Source: Halobacteriales archaeon QH_10_67_22
GTDB taxonomy: Archaea > Halobacteriota > Halobacteria > Halobacteriales > Haloarculaceae
Assembly (NCBI GenBank): GCA_003021305.1
Contig: PXQN01000003.1
Location: 40,164 to 77,866 of the forward strand
DNA length: 37,703 nucleotides
Direction of reading: 5' to 3'
In this document: in pieces, positions 1 to 8,742 of the stretch
How the letters are laid out: each line of letters starts with the position of its first letter
Numbering within the stretch: the first letter of the stretch is position 1
Program-made: the position numbers and the translations under genes
Notes under the pieces: generated by a model
What the model was told of the DNA's origin: nothing
The model's database searches: none
What the model saw: the letters and a program-made list of their open reading frames with translations, nothing else

Positions 1-752
1 CTCTGACCGACCTGACGGTTCTTCGGGAGCCAGCCGTTGTCGACGACGGGCCGCGAGGCCGAGACCGTCGCGCCCAGCGCGTCGGCGAGGTCGTGAACGA
101 TGTCCAGGTTCTCCGCCTCGCCGATGCCGCGCCCGACCGAGACGAGCACGTCGGCGTCGGTGATGTCGACGTCGCCGTCGGCGACCTCCTCGAACCTGGT
201 GACCCGCGAGCGGACCGCCGACTCGTCGATGGACACGTCCGCCGACTCGGTCGTCGCGTCACCGACGCCCTGGGCGGGGCCCCACTCGGCCGGTCTGACC
301 GTCACCAGCGCCCGCTCGCCCGTGACCTCGATGGTGGTCTCGACTTTCGACCCGTACATCTCGCGGGTGACGACCAGCTCCTCTTCGACGGCGAGGTCGA
401 CGGCGTCGGTGACCAGCGGGTAGTCCAGCCGTTCGGCCAGCGCCGGCGCGTAGTCGAGCCCGTTGACCGTGTGTGGGGCTACGATGACCCGGGGGTCGAC
501 CCGCTGTGCGAGCTGGGCGAGCGCCTGGACGGTGACGTCGTGGTTGAACTCCTCGCCGTAGTCGACCGTGTGGACGACGTCGACGCCCTCGCAGTTGAGG
601 TCCTCGGCGTAGCGGTCGACGTCGCCGCTCACGACCGCGACGTGGAACTCGGCGTCGAACGCCGCGGCGAGTTCGCGCCCGACTGTCAGGAGTTCGTAAC
701 TCACGTCGCGCAACTCGCCACGGCGGTGTTCGGCGACCGCCAGCACCGTCAT
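1..752 (-). CDS. etfA: Electron transfer flavoprotein alpha subunit (partial, runs off left edge)
   Basis: Reverse-strand translation from ATG at 752: MTVLAVAEHRRGELRDVSYELLTVGRELAAAFDAEFHVAVVSGDVDRYAEDLNCEGVDVV...; C-terminal part VSVGRGIGEAENLDIVHDLADALGATVSASRPVVDNGWLPKNRQVGQ is the FAD-binding ETF-alpha signature. Absent from the ORF track because it has no stop inside the window. Overlaps etfB. Confidence 0.93.
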   Translation of the reverse strand, partial: MTVLAVAEHRRGELRDVSYELLTVGRELAAAFDAEFHVAVVSGDVDRYAEDLNCEGVDVVHTVDYGEEFNHDVTVQALAQLAQRVDPRVIVAPHTVNGLDYAPALAERLDYPLVTDAVDLAVEEELVVTREMYGSKVETTIEVTGERALVTVRPAEWGPAQGVGDATTESADVSIDESAVRSRVTRFEEVADGDVDITDADVLVSVGRGIGEAENLDIVHDLADALGATVSASRPVVDNGWLPKNRQVGQ

Positions 753-1540
753 TGGCCGACCCCCCGTTCGCGGAGGACGCCCGCGAGTTCGCCCGCGGCC
801 GTCTCGGGGTCACCCTCGAAGAGGGTGGGCTCGCCCTCGGACTCGGGAACCCGGGTGGCCGTCCACGTGAGCGGCGAGTCGAGTGCTGTCTCGTCGATAC
901 CCAGCTCGTCGGTCGTCGTCACGTCGAGGGGTTTGTTCTGTGCCTGGCGGATCCCGCGGAGACTCGCGTATCGCGGGTCGTTGATCCCGGTCTGGATCGT
1001 CAGCACGGCGGGGAGTTCGACCTCGGTTACCTCCTCGACGCCACCCTCGAGTTCGCGGTGGACGGTCGCGAGGCCGGCGTCCCGGTCCAGGTCCATGTCG
1101 TTGACGACGGCGGCCCACTCGTAGTCGAGTCGTTCGGCCAGCGTCACGCCAGTGGCGGCGAACCCGGCGTCGCCCGACTGGACGCCCGTCAACACGAGGT
1201 CGGGGGATTCCTCGCGGGCGACCGCCTCGACGAGCGTGGCTTTCGTGCGGGCATCGAGCAGGTCCCGGTCGGCCAGGGCGTCGTCCCAGACGCGGACGGC
1301 GCGGTCGGCGCCTTTCGCGAGCGCCTCTCTGACCGTCTCCTCGACGCGCTCGGGCCCGACCGTCACGACGACCACCTCGATGTCGTCGCCACTCTCGGCG
1401 ACCTGGACGGCCTCCTCGACGGCGTAGTCGTCCCACTCATTGATCTCGTAGGTCAGGTACCGCTCGTCGATCTCGAGTCCGTCGACCGCGAACTCGTCGT
1501 CGACCGTCGCCGCGTCCGTCACCGGTACGAGGACCTTCAT
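749..1540 (-). CDS. etfB: Electron transfer flavoprotein beta subunit
   Basis: MKVLVPVTDAATVDDEFAVDGLEIDERYLTYEINEWDDYAVEEAVQ... ETF-beta N-terminal pattern; 4-nt overlap with etfA. Confidence 0.93.
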   Translation of the reverse strand: MKVLVPVTDAATVDDEFAVDGLEIDERYLTYEINEWDDYAVEEAVQVAESGDDIEVVVVTVGPERVEETVREALAKGADRAVRVWDDALADRDLLDARTKATLVEAVAREESPDLVLTGVQSGDAGFAATGVTLAERLDYEWAAVVNDMDLDRDAGLATVHRELEGGVEEVTEVELPAVLTIQTGINDPRYASLRGIRQAQNKPLDVTTTDELGIDETALDSPLTWTATRVPESEGEPTLFEGDPETAAGELAGVLRERGVGQ

Positions 1541-1618
1541 ACCGCTACCTGGGGCCGCTCGCCGGTTAAGCGTTTCCGGGCCACCGGTCGGTGAGAACCG
1601 ACGTGGGGCCGAGCGCGC

Positions 1619-2857
1619 TCACCGCTCGTCGTCGGAGCCGATATCGGTGACGTCTTCCTCGGGGAACGAGATGAGGTTCTCGCGACCGATGCGGAGTTTG
1701 TCGACCCGGTCGTTCTCGGCCATCGCCGAGAGCAGCTGTGACACTTTGGCGTTGGACCAGCCGGTCTCTTTGACGATGTTCGCCTGTTTCATCCGGCCGC
1801 CGTTCCGTTCGAGCAGGCGCTCGACGCGCTCCTCGTCGCTGAGCAGGGTCTCGTCTATCGCCTCGTCCGGTTCGTCCTCGGTCGCGGCCTCCCCGCTCGC
1901 GCTCGCTCCAGCGGTCGGGCCCGCGGTCTCGGCGCCGTCGTCCGTGTCCTCGATTGCGCCAGTGGCGTCCGAGACGGTGGACATGTCACGACTGTCTCCG
2001 GCGGCCGCGTCCGCGGCGGCCGTACCGTCGTCGCCGCCGGACCCGCCCGCGCCCGTCGCGACCCCGTCCTCGTCGGGGGACCCGTCACGGCGCATGTACA
2101 CGACGAGGGCCGCCGCGCTCACACCGGCGACGAGGACCAGTATCGCGACGGGCAGGGCCGAGGAGAACCCACCCGGCGGTGGGGTGGTCGTCGGTGAACC
2201 CGTCGTCGGCGGGGCCGTCGTCGCGGCCGCGCCGGAGTAGACGATCCAGGGTTCGCGACCGTCGAACCGGTAGGGACCCTCCCACCGTGCGGCGCCGTTG
2301 AAGATACCGACCTGTGGCGCGCTGACGACGCCGTACCCCGACGGTGGTTCGACCACCAGCGTCTGTCGGTCGTTCAGTCGCGGGAGCCACGTTCCGTCCG
2401 AGGTGTTGAACGCGTCCCCGACGGAGAGGCGGTCACCGTCGGTCCTGGCGAAGTTCGACCAGGTGAAAGCGAGGGTTACCGTTCCACGGGTGCCTGTCCG
2501 CGAACTGCTGCGGTTGACGCTGCGCAGTTCCATCTCGCGACCGGTCGCCTCGGTCGCCTCGACGGCCGCCAACTGGAACGTGTCGTAGCCCAGCGACAGT
2601 TCGCCGTTCTCGAAATCCGACGCGAGGTCGTCGAACGCCGCGGACTCGTTGTCGGTGCGGACCGGGAACGTCGTGGTCACGGTCCAGCGCGCGTCGCCGT
2701 CGGCCTCGAGAGAGACCCGCATCGTCACTGGCCGCGGCTCCTCGGGCGAGCCCTGGTCTGTCGACGCCGCTGTTGACCCGCCGCCTGCTCCGGCGACGCC
2801 GCCCACGAGCAGGAACGCGACCACCACGAGGAGGGCACCCCGCGACCGCAGGGACAT
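1619..2857 (-). CDS. Membrane-anchored haloarchaeal protein with C-terminal winged-helix (MarR/HTH-like) domain
   Basis: Start taken at MSLRSRGALLVVVAFLLVGG (signal/TM); TM helix ALPVAILVLVAGVSAAALVVYMRR; acidic linker; C-terminal LLSDEERVERLLERNGGRMKQANIVKETGWSNAKVSQLLSAMAENDRVDKLRIGRENLISF = wHTH. Confidence 0.8.
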   Translation of the reverse strand: MSLRSRGALLVVVAFLLVGGVAGAGGGSTAASTDQGSPEEPRPVTMRVSLEADGDARWTVTTTFPVRTDNESAAFDDLASDFENGELSLGYDTFQLAAVEATEATGREMELRSVNRSSSRTGTRGTVTLAFTWSNFARTDGDRLSVGDAFNTSDGTWLPRLNDRQTLVVEPPSGYGVVSAPQVGIFNGAARWEGPYRFDGREPWIVYSGAAATTAPPTTGSPTTTPPPGGFSSALPVAILVLVAGVSAAALVVYMRRDGSPDEDGVATGAGGSGGDDGTAAADAAAGDSRDMSTVSDATGAIEDTDDGAETAGPTAGASASGEAATEDEPDEAIDETLLSDEERVERLLERNGGRMKQANIVKETGWSNAKVSQLLSAMAENDRVDKLRIGRENLISFPEEDVTDIGSDDER

Positions 2858-2995
2858 ACGGCCTACATTCCATGCCGCCGGGAAAACGCTTTCCATTAAA
2901 ACGTCTCCGCGGGCGATAAAACGTTTTGACCGCTCTCGTCGGGCCAACGGCGCCAACAGTTGACTTTTAGTGACCGGGTGTGGAAAGGAACACAG

Positions 2996-4231
2996 ATGCG
3001 TTACCTCCGCCCTGTCCTCCTCGGGTTCGCCTTCGTGGCGCTGTTGTCGGCCGCCGTCGCCGGGATGCCGGCGAGTTCGGCTGTCGACGCCCCCTCGCCG
3101 GACGAGACAGCGTCCGACTCACAGGTCGTCAGAACTGTTCCCAACACGTCGAACTACCTCGACATCGAGCAAGAGAACGTCGAGCGTGGTGAACACGGCG
3201 GTGCGTCGCTCGACGTCGGCGCGGCCGTCGCGATGGACGCGACCCGGTTGCACACCGAGCACAGAAGCCGCACCGTCGACCAGGCACTCGGCGGCCTGGA
3301 CGAGGACCGTCCCCGCCGCGAGCGACTCGACGTCGCAGTCACCCGCCTCGAGACGCGGATGGACGCGCTCGAACAGCGCCAGCAACGCGCCATCGAACGA
3401 TACAACGCCGACGAGATCACCACGGGAGCGTTCCTGGCGGAACTGGCACTGATCGACGTCACAGCGTCGGGCGTCGAATCCCAATCCCAGCGACTCCGAC
3501 AGAGCGCGGGCGTCGGGCTGACCGAGCGCCTGGACGAGCGGTTGGACGCCCTCGAGGCCGACCTCGTGACGCTCCGTGGACCTGTCAGAGCGCGTGCGGG
3601 GGCGGCGATGGCCGGTCAGCGGCCGGCGACGGACGTGTACGTCCTCACGTCGACGAACGGTCTCGTGCTCTCGACGACCGACCGGGCCCGCGCCCACCGC
3701 GAAGCACACCTCCCGGACGACCGGGCGCCGAACGGCCCCGACCAGTTCGTCACCGAGAGCGACGATTCGGGTATCACGGCCGCCAGCACCCGCGCGAGCG
3801 AACTCTACCCCTGGGCGTACGCCGACGCCGGCCCCAGCATCCAGCGACTCGGCCGCACGTCGGTGTACTTCGTCGGGCTAGACCACAGCCACGGCGAACT
3901 CGAAACGTACCTCGACGGGGCCACGCAGTCGGTGTTCCGCGAGCGACAGCGGTTCCGCCTGGGCCGCGTCCCGACCGACACGACGACCGCCAACGAGACC
4001 GCGCAACTCGCCGTCCGCGTCAACAGAACCTACGGAACCGGCCCGATGGAGGTGCGTGTCACCGACCCGGCGACCGGCCGGCCCGTCGACGCGAACGTCA
4101 CGATAAACCAGTACCGCGTCGGGTCGACCGGCCCCGACGGCCGGCTCTGGACGACCGCGCCCCACCGGTCGGTCCGCATCGAAGTCACGTCCGGCGACGA
4201 CACCGTCCGCGTGTCGTTTTTCGCGAACTGA
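2996..4231 (+). CDS. Secreted/membrane-associated conserved haloarchaeal protein (coiled-coil rich)
   Basis: Start at ATG 2996 gives signal peptide MRYLRPVLLGFAFVALLSAAVAGMPASSA; coiled-coil-like middle and beta-rich C-terminus; divergent from the HTH gene. Confidence 0.72.
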   Translation: MRYLRPVLLGFAFVALLSAAVAGMPASSAVDAPSPDETASDSQVVRTVPNTSNYLDIEQENVERGEHGGASLDVGAAVAMDATRLHTEHRSRTVDQALGGLDEDRPRRERLDVAVTRLETRMDALEQRQQRAIERYNADEITTGAFLAELALIDVTASGVESQSQRLRQSAGVGLTERLDERLDALEADLVTLRGPVRARAGAAMAGQRPATDVYVLTSTNGLVLSTTDRARAHREAHLPDDRAPNGPDQFVTESDDSGITAASTRASELYPWAYADAGPSIQRLGRTSVYFVGLDHSHGELETYLDGATQSVFRERQRFRLGRVPTDTTTANETAQLAVRVNRTYGTGPMEVRVTDPATGRPVDANVTINQYRVGSTGPDGRLWTTAPHRSVRIEVTSGDDTVRVSFFAN

Positions 4232-4270
4232 CGAGCGGGACACTTCGCGGAGTTTTGTCACTCCGTCCCG
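4230..4270. terminator. Compound hairpin between convergent genes (possible bidirectional terminator)
   Basis: CGGGAC(4236-4241)...GTCCCG(4265-4270) enclosing CGGAG(4248-4252)...CTCCG(4261-4265). Confidence 0.4.
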
Positions 4271-4280
4271 TCAGTGACCG

Positions 4281-4901
4281 TCACTCGGGGACGTCGGCGA
4301 CGGTCGTGATCGCGATGTCGGGGCTGTAACTGGGCCCGTGCGTGAAATGGCGAAAGTCCTCGAACCCGGCCGCCTCGAACATCCGGTCGGCTTCAGCCTC
4401 GTTGTAGAACAGCATCATCGCGTCGGCAAGCCGCTGGAAGAGTTCCCGCGAGGGGTAGTTCGGGCCGACGACGAGCGCCTGTCCGCCGGGTTTCCCGACC
4501 CGGCGCAGTTCCGCGAGCCCGTCGACCGGGTTGGGCCAGTACTCGATCGACCCCGACGACCACACGACGTCGAACGTGTCGTCGCGAAAGGGGAGCCGTT
4601 CGGCGTCGCCCCGGAAAAAGCGCACCCGGCCGTGTTTGCCGAACTTGCCGAACGCCTGTTCCATCTGGTGGGCGCTCTGGTCTAACCCGTGGACGGTGTC
4701 GACGTGTTCGAGCAATCCCTCGGTGGCAAAACCCGTGCCACAGCCCACATCTAACACCCGGTCGTCGCGGTCTATCGACAGCAGCCCCAGCGCTTCCCTG
4801 CGCATGTTCTCGGTCCAGATGAAACTGTTGACCTCGTCGTAGACCTTCGAGAGGTACTTGTAGAACAGGCGCGCGCGCGACTTGTCTTCGAGGACTCCCA
4901 T
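4281..4901 (-). CDS. SAM-dependent methyltransferase, MPBQ/MSBQ (quinone) methyltransferase-like
   Basis: Start at ATG 4901: MGVLEDKSRARLFYKYLSKVYDEVNSFIWTENMRREALGLL..DRVLDVGCGTGFATEGLL..LPFRDDTFDVVWSSGSIEYWPNP; class I MTase motif I plus quinone-MTase-like N-terminus. Confidence 0.78.
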   Translation of the reverse strand: MGVLEDKSRARLFYKYLSKVYDEVNSFIWTENMRREALGLLSIDRDDRVLDVGCGTGFATEGLLEHVDTVHGLDQSAHQMEQAFGKFGKHGRVRFFRGDAERLPFRDDTFDVVWSSGSIEYWPNPVDGLAELRRVGKPGGQALVVGPNYPSRELFQRLADAMMLFYNEAEADRMFEAAGFEDFRHFTHGPSYSPDIAITTVADVPE

Positions 4902-5037
4902 TGGCGGGTCTTGGGACCTGTCCGGCATAATTCCCCTGTTTCGACCGTCGATGTTGCCCGACAGGCGGGCTGGCGTGCAGTCGCCACACTTCGCAACTAC
5001 CAAATAGGCGCTGAACTGATCCCCCAACGATCAGGCA

Positions 5038-5370
5038 ATGCCAAGGCCAGAGGTTCTCGACCGTATCAAGTCGGTCGAGCAGGAGGCAGACGAGATCGTC
5101 GCCGAGGCCGAGGAGGCGGCCGACGAGCGGATCGCCGAGGCACGCGCGGAGGCCGACGAGACCCGCGAGCAGGCCCGTGAGGACGCCGAGGCCGACGCCC
5201 AGGAGCGCCTCGCGGAGGCCCGCGAGGAGATCGAGGCCGAACGCGAGCGCATCCTCGCGGAGGGTGAAGACGAGCGCGAGGAACTCGTGGCGGCGGCCGA
5301 CGACCGCACGGACGAGGTCGTCGAGTTCGTCGTCACCCAGTTCGAGGAGGCGGTGCATGCTCAGACCTAA
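5038..5370 (+). CDS. atpH: A-type ATP synthase subunit H
   Basis: Short Glu/Ala-rich coiled coil (MPRPEVLDRIKSVEQEADEIVAEAEEAADERI...) immediately upstream of atpI. Confidence 0.88.
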   Translation: MPRPEVLDRIKSVEQEADEIVAEAEEAADERIAEARAEADETREQAREDAEADAQERLAEAREEIEAERERILAEGEDEREELVAAADDRTDEVVEFVVTQFEEAVHAQT

Positions 5371-7657
5371 GCGCATGAGCAAAGTGTCCGTGACGGGCGC
5401 GTCGGCCGTCATGGACGACGTCATCGAGACGGTCCACGACCTCCACGTGGTCCACCTCTCGGAGTACGAGGGTCGCTGGGACGGGTTCGAGAACGGCACG
5501 CCACTGGCGGGCGGCGACGAGGCCTCGGAGAAGCTCGTCACCGTCCGCTCGCTCAAGAGCATCCTCGGGGTCACCGACGAGGACGCCGGTCCCAGCCGGA
5601 TCGTCACCGACGAGGGACTCGAGGCGGAACTCGAGGAGATCCGGGTCGAGGCCAACGAACTCGACGACCGCCGCAACGAACTGGAGGGCGAACTCCGCGA
5701 GGTCGAGGACCGCGAGACCGCGATGGAGCCGTTCGCGACGCTGGGTATCGACCTGGACCTGCTGTGGGGGTACGACTCGCTTTCGGTCCGGGTCGGCGAG
5801 GGTGACCCCGACTCCGTCGCGGACGCACTCTCGGACCTGGACGCCCCGACCGAGGTGTTCGCCGAGGACGGCGTCGTCGCCGCGTTCGCCCACACCGACG
5901 AGGGGACGCTCCAGGACGCCCTCGTCGAGGCCGACTTCGGCGCCGTCGAGGTGCCCCACGAGGAGGGCGACCCCCAGGCGGTCCTGGCCGACCTCGAACA
6001 CCGCGAGAGCGAACTCGAATCCAACCTGGAGACCGTCGAGCACGAACTCGAGGACCTGCGCTACGACGCCGCGGGCTTTCTCCTGGCCGCCGAGGAGAAA
6101 CTGTCCATCGAGGCCCGGAAGGCCGAGGCACCCCTCTCGTTTGCGACGACCGACAACGCCTTCGTCGCGGAGGGGTGGCTCCCGACCGAACGGGTCGAGG
6201 AGTTCGAGCGGACGGTTTCGGACGCCGTCGACGGCCACGTCCACATCGAGGAACTGGAGGTCGCGGAGTACGACCGTCACGGCCACGGCCACGCCGAAGA
6301 GGTCGGCCACGAGGGGGCCATCGAGGACGTCGCGCCCGAACCGGGGACCGACGAGAGCCCCGACGGCGTGGCAGCCGACGAGTCCGCCCCACAGGAGGCA
6401 CGGGCGGACGGCGGTTCGACGAGCGACGCGAGTCGGTCCTCGTCGGACGGTCGTTCCGACGGGGGGTCCGCCGAGGTTCGCTCCGACGGCGGAACCGTGA
6501 CCATGGGCGAGACAGACGACCCGCCGGTCGTCCAGGACAACCCCGACGTGATCGAGCCGTTCGAACTGCTCACGAAGGCGGTCGGGCGACCCAACTACTC
6601 GGAGTTCGACCCGACCTTCCTGCTCTTTCTGACCTTCCCGCTGATGTTCGGGTTCATCATCGGTGACTTCGGCTACGGGCTGATCTACACGGGCATCGGC
6701 TACTACATCTACGCGAAGTTCGACAGCGACGCGTTCCGGAACCTCGGAATCATCACGATGGCGGCGGGTGCGATGACGACGCTGTTCGGTATCCTGTACG
6801 GCGAGGTATTCGGACTCCACCTCATCGCCGACGAGTTCTGGGTGGCCGTCGTCGGCCTGGAACACGCCCCCATCGAGAAGGGACTGTCGCCCGCCACCGG
6901 CTACTGGGCGCGGGCGTGGTTCGTCGTCACCGTCCTGTTCGGCATCGTCCACCTGAACATCGCGTACGTCCTCGAGTTCCTCGAGGGGTACTCGCTGCAC
7001 GGCGCCAAGGAGGCCGTCATCGAGAGCGGGTCGTGGATCCTGGCGCTGAACGGCCTCTGGCTGTTCGTCTTCAGTCGCCTGTTCGACGGTGCGAAACCGA
7101 ACTTCCTCTTCGAGGTGTTCGACGGGGGCGAGGGCGCGGCGTTCGCGCTCGGGTTCACCGGTCTGCCGGCCGAGGTCGGGATGGTCGGCGGCGGGATGGT
7201 GCTGGCCGGGATGGGGCTGCTGGCCGTCGGCCCGGTCCACGAACTCATCGAGATCCACGTCGTGCTGGCCCACGCGCTGTCGTACCTGCGGATCGCCGCC
7301 GTGTTGCTCGCCAAGGCGGGGATGGCCTTCGCGGTCAACCTCCTCTTTTTCGGTGCCTACGAGCACCACGGCGAGTTCCACTTCATGCTCGACCACGGCC
7401 CCGAGTGGGTCGCAAACGAGTACGGCCAGTCGGCGATCATCTTCGGCGGGATGTTCCACGGCAGCACGCTCATGCTGGTGCTGGGTGTGCTCGTGTTGGT
7501 CCTGGGACACGTCGTCGTGCTCATCCTCGGGGTCACCTCCTCGGGCATCCAGTCGATCCGTCTCGAATTCTTCGAGTTCTTCGAGAAGTTCTACGACGGC
7601 AACGGCGACGCCTACTCGCCGTTCGGCACCGACCGGGTGTTCACCCGCGACCAGTAA
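5357..7657 (+). CDS. atpI: A-type ATP synthase subunit I
   Basis: ATG at 5357 (MLRPKRMSKVSVTGASAVMDDVIETVHDLHVVHLSEYEGRW); C-terminal multi-TM with LLFLTFPLMFGFIIGDFGYGLIY and ALSYLRIAAVLLAKAGMAFAVNLL typical of the a/I subunit. Overlaps atpH stop. Confidence 0.94.
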   Translation: MLRPKRMSKVSVTGASAVMDDVIETVHDLHVVHLSEYEGRWDGFENGTPLAGGDEASEKLVTVRSLKSILGVTDEDAGPSRIVTDEGLEAELEEIRVEANELDDRRNELEGELREVEDRETAMEPFATLGIDLDLLWGYDSLSVRVGEGDPDSVADALSDLDAPTEVFAEDGVVAAFAHTDEGTLQDALVEADFGAVEVPHEEGDPQAVLADLEHRESELESNLETVEHELEDLRYDAAGFLLAAEEKLSIEARKAEAPLSFATTDNAFVAEGWLPTERVEEFERTVSDAVDGHVHIEELEVAEYDRHGHGHAEEVGHEGAIEDVAPEPGTDESPDGVAADESAPQEARADGGSTSDASRSSSDGRSDGGSAEVRSDGGTVTMGETDDPPVVQDNPDVIEPFELLTKAVGRPNYSEFDPTFLLFLTFPLMFGFIIGDFGYGLIYTGIGYYIYAKFDSDAFRNLGIITMAAGAMTTLFGILYGEVFGLHLIADEFWVAVVGLEHAPIEKGLSPATGYWARAWFVVTVLFGIVHLNIAYVLEFLEGYSLHGAKEAVIESGSWILALNGLWLFVFSRLFDGAKPNFLFEVFDGGEGAAFALGFTGLPAEVGMVGGGMVLAGMGLLAVGPVHELIEIHVVLAHALSYLRIAAVLLAKAGMAFAVNLLFFGAYEHHGEFHFMLDHGPEWVANEYGQSAIIFGGMFHGSTLMLVLGVLVLVLGHVVVLILGVTSSGIQSIRLEFFEFFEKFYDGNGDAYSPFGTDRVFTRDQ

Positions 7658-7887
7658 CGCCCGTTGGTCCCGTTTTCCGGCGCCGCGGTGGCGAGTAATC
7701 TGTTCTTTCCAGGCGACGGAGACCGTTTACTGGTCGGACCTGCCCGACGTTCGCCGGGGCCTTCAGGCCCGTCGAACACGTGGGAGAGAGACAATGTCGG
7801 CCCATCTGCCGACGTATTTGAGAACCTTTATGACCGGGATAGAGCAAACGTGCCCTGTACGGAAACCAAATTCGCGAGCTCATAACA

Positions 7888-8145
7888 ATGTACGAAACCG
7901 TTCCACAGTTGGCGGAAGTCGCACTGCAGCAGGGAGGGCCAGCCCTCGACGCACAGGGTGCCGCGGCGATCGCGGTCGGTCTGGGCGCCATCGCGACCGG
8001 GTACGCACAGCGGGGCATCGGGTCGGCGGCCGTCGGCGCCGTCGCCGAAGACGACGACATGTTCGTCCCGGCGCTGATCTTCACTGCCCTGCCGGAGACG
8101 CTCATCATTATCGCGTTCGTCACCATCTTCATCGCCGGGAGCTAA
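7888..8145 (+). CDS. atpK: A-type ATP synthase subunit K (proteolipid c-ring subunit)
   Basis: 85 aa two-TM hairpin: GAAAIAVGLGAIATGYAQRGIGSAAVGAVAEDDDMFVPALIFTALPETLIIIAFVTIFI, with the conserved acidic residue in LPETLIII. Confidence 0.95.
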   Translation: MYETVPQLAEVALQQGGPALDAQGAAAIAVGLGAIATGYAQRGIGSAAVGAVAEDDDMFVPALIFTALPETLIIIAFVTIFIAGS

Positions 8146-8163
8146 AGCCCCGTCCCACTATCC

Positions 8164-8742
8164 ATGAGCCTCGATACTGTCGTAGAGGACATCCGGGACG
8201 AGGCCCGCGCGCGTGCAGGGGAGATCGAGAACGAGGCCGAACAGGAGGCCGAGGAGATCCTCGCGGCGGCCGAGGCCGACGCCGAGACCATCCACGAGGA
8301 ACGCGAGCGGGAGGTCGAGGCCACCATCGACCAGGAGCGCGAGCAGAAGCTCTCGAGCGCGAAACTCGAGGCCAAGCAGGCACGCCTGGAGGCACGCCGC
8401 GACGCCCTCGAGGACGTCCGCGGGGCCGTCGAGGACGAACTCGGCAGTCTGGACGGGGACAGGCGCGAGGAGCTGACCCGGGCGTTGCTCGACGCTGCGA
8501 GCGCGGAGTTCGACGACGACGAGACCGTCAGTGTGTACGGCCGCGCAGACGACGAGGAGTTGCTCACGAAACTGGCCGGCGAGCACGGCTTCGAGCACGC
8601 GGGCGAGCGCGACTGTCTGGGTGGTGTCGTCGTCGAGAGCGAACAGTCCCGCGTCAGGGTGAACAACACGTTCGACTCGCTGCTCGAGGACGTCTGGGAG
8701 GACAACCTCAGGGAGATAAGCGACCGCCTGTTCCAAGAATGA
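8164..8742 (+). CDS. atpE: A-type ATP synthase subunit E
   Basis: MSLDTVVEDIRDEARARAGEIENEAEQEAEEIL... peripheral stalk coiled coil; C-terminal GGVVVESEQSRVRVNNTFDSLLEDVWEDNLREISDRLF typical of subunit E. Confidence 0.94.
   Translation: MSLDTVVEDIRDEARARAGEIENEAEQEAEEILAAAEADAETIHEEREREVEATIDQEREQKLSSAKLEAKQARLEARRDALEDVRGAVEDELGSLDGDRREELTRALLDAASAEFDDDETVSVYGRADDEELLTKLAGEHGFEHAGERDCLGGVVVESEQSRVRVNNTFDSLLEDVWEDNLREISDRLFQE

Noticed and set aside
4393-6024. 543-aa minus-strand ORF spanning the methyltransferase and atpH/atpI
   Set aside because: Ser/Arg-rich translation out of frame with both real genes; artefact of GC-rich sequence.
5333-7510. 725-aa minus-strand ORF opposite atpI
   Set aside because: Shadow ORF typical of GC-rich antisense frames; repetitive D/V/E/H composition and no recognisable domain, while the plus strand is clearly atpI.
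7089-8738. N-terminal extension of the 902-aa ORF ending in atpC
   Set aside because: The 902-aa ORF reads through atpI/K/E in a wrong frame; genuine atpC begins at ATG 8739 with ATGA overlap.
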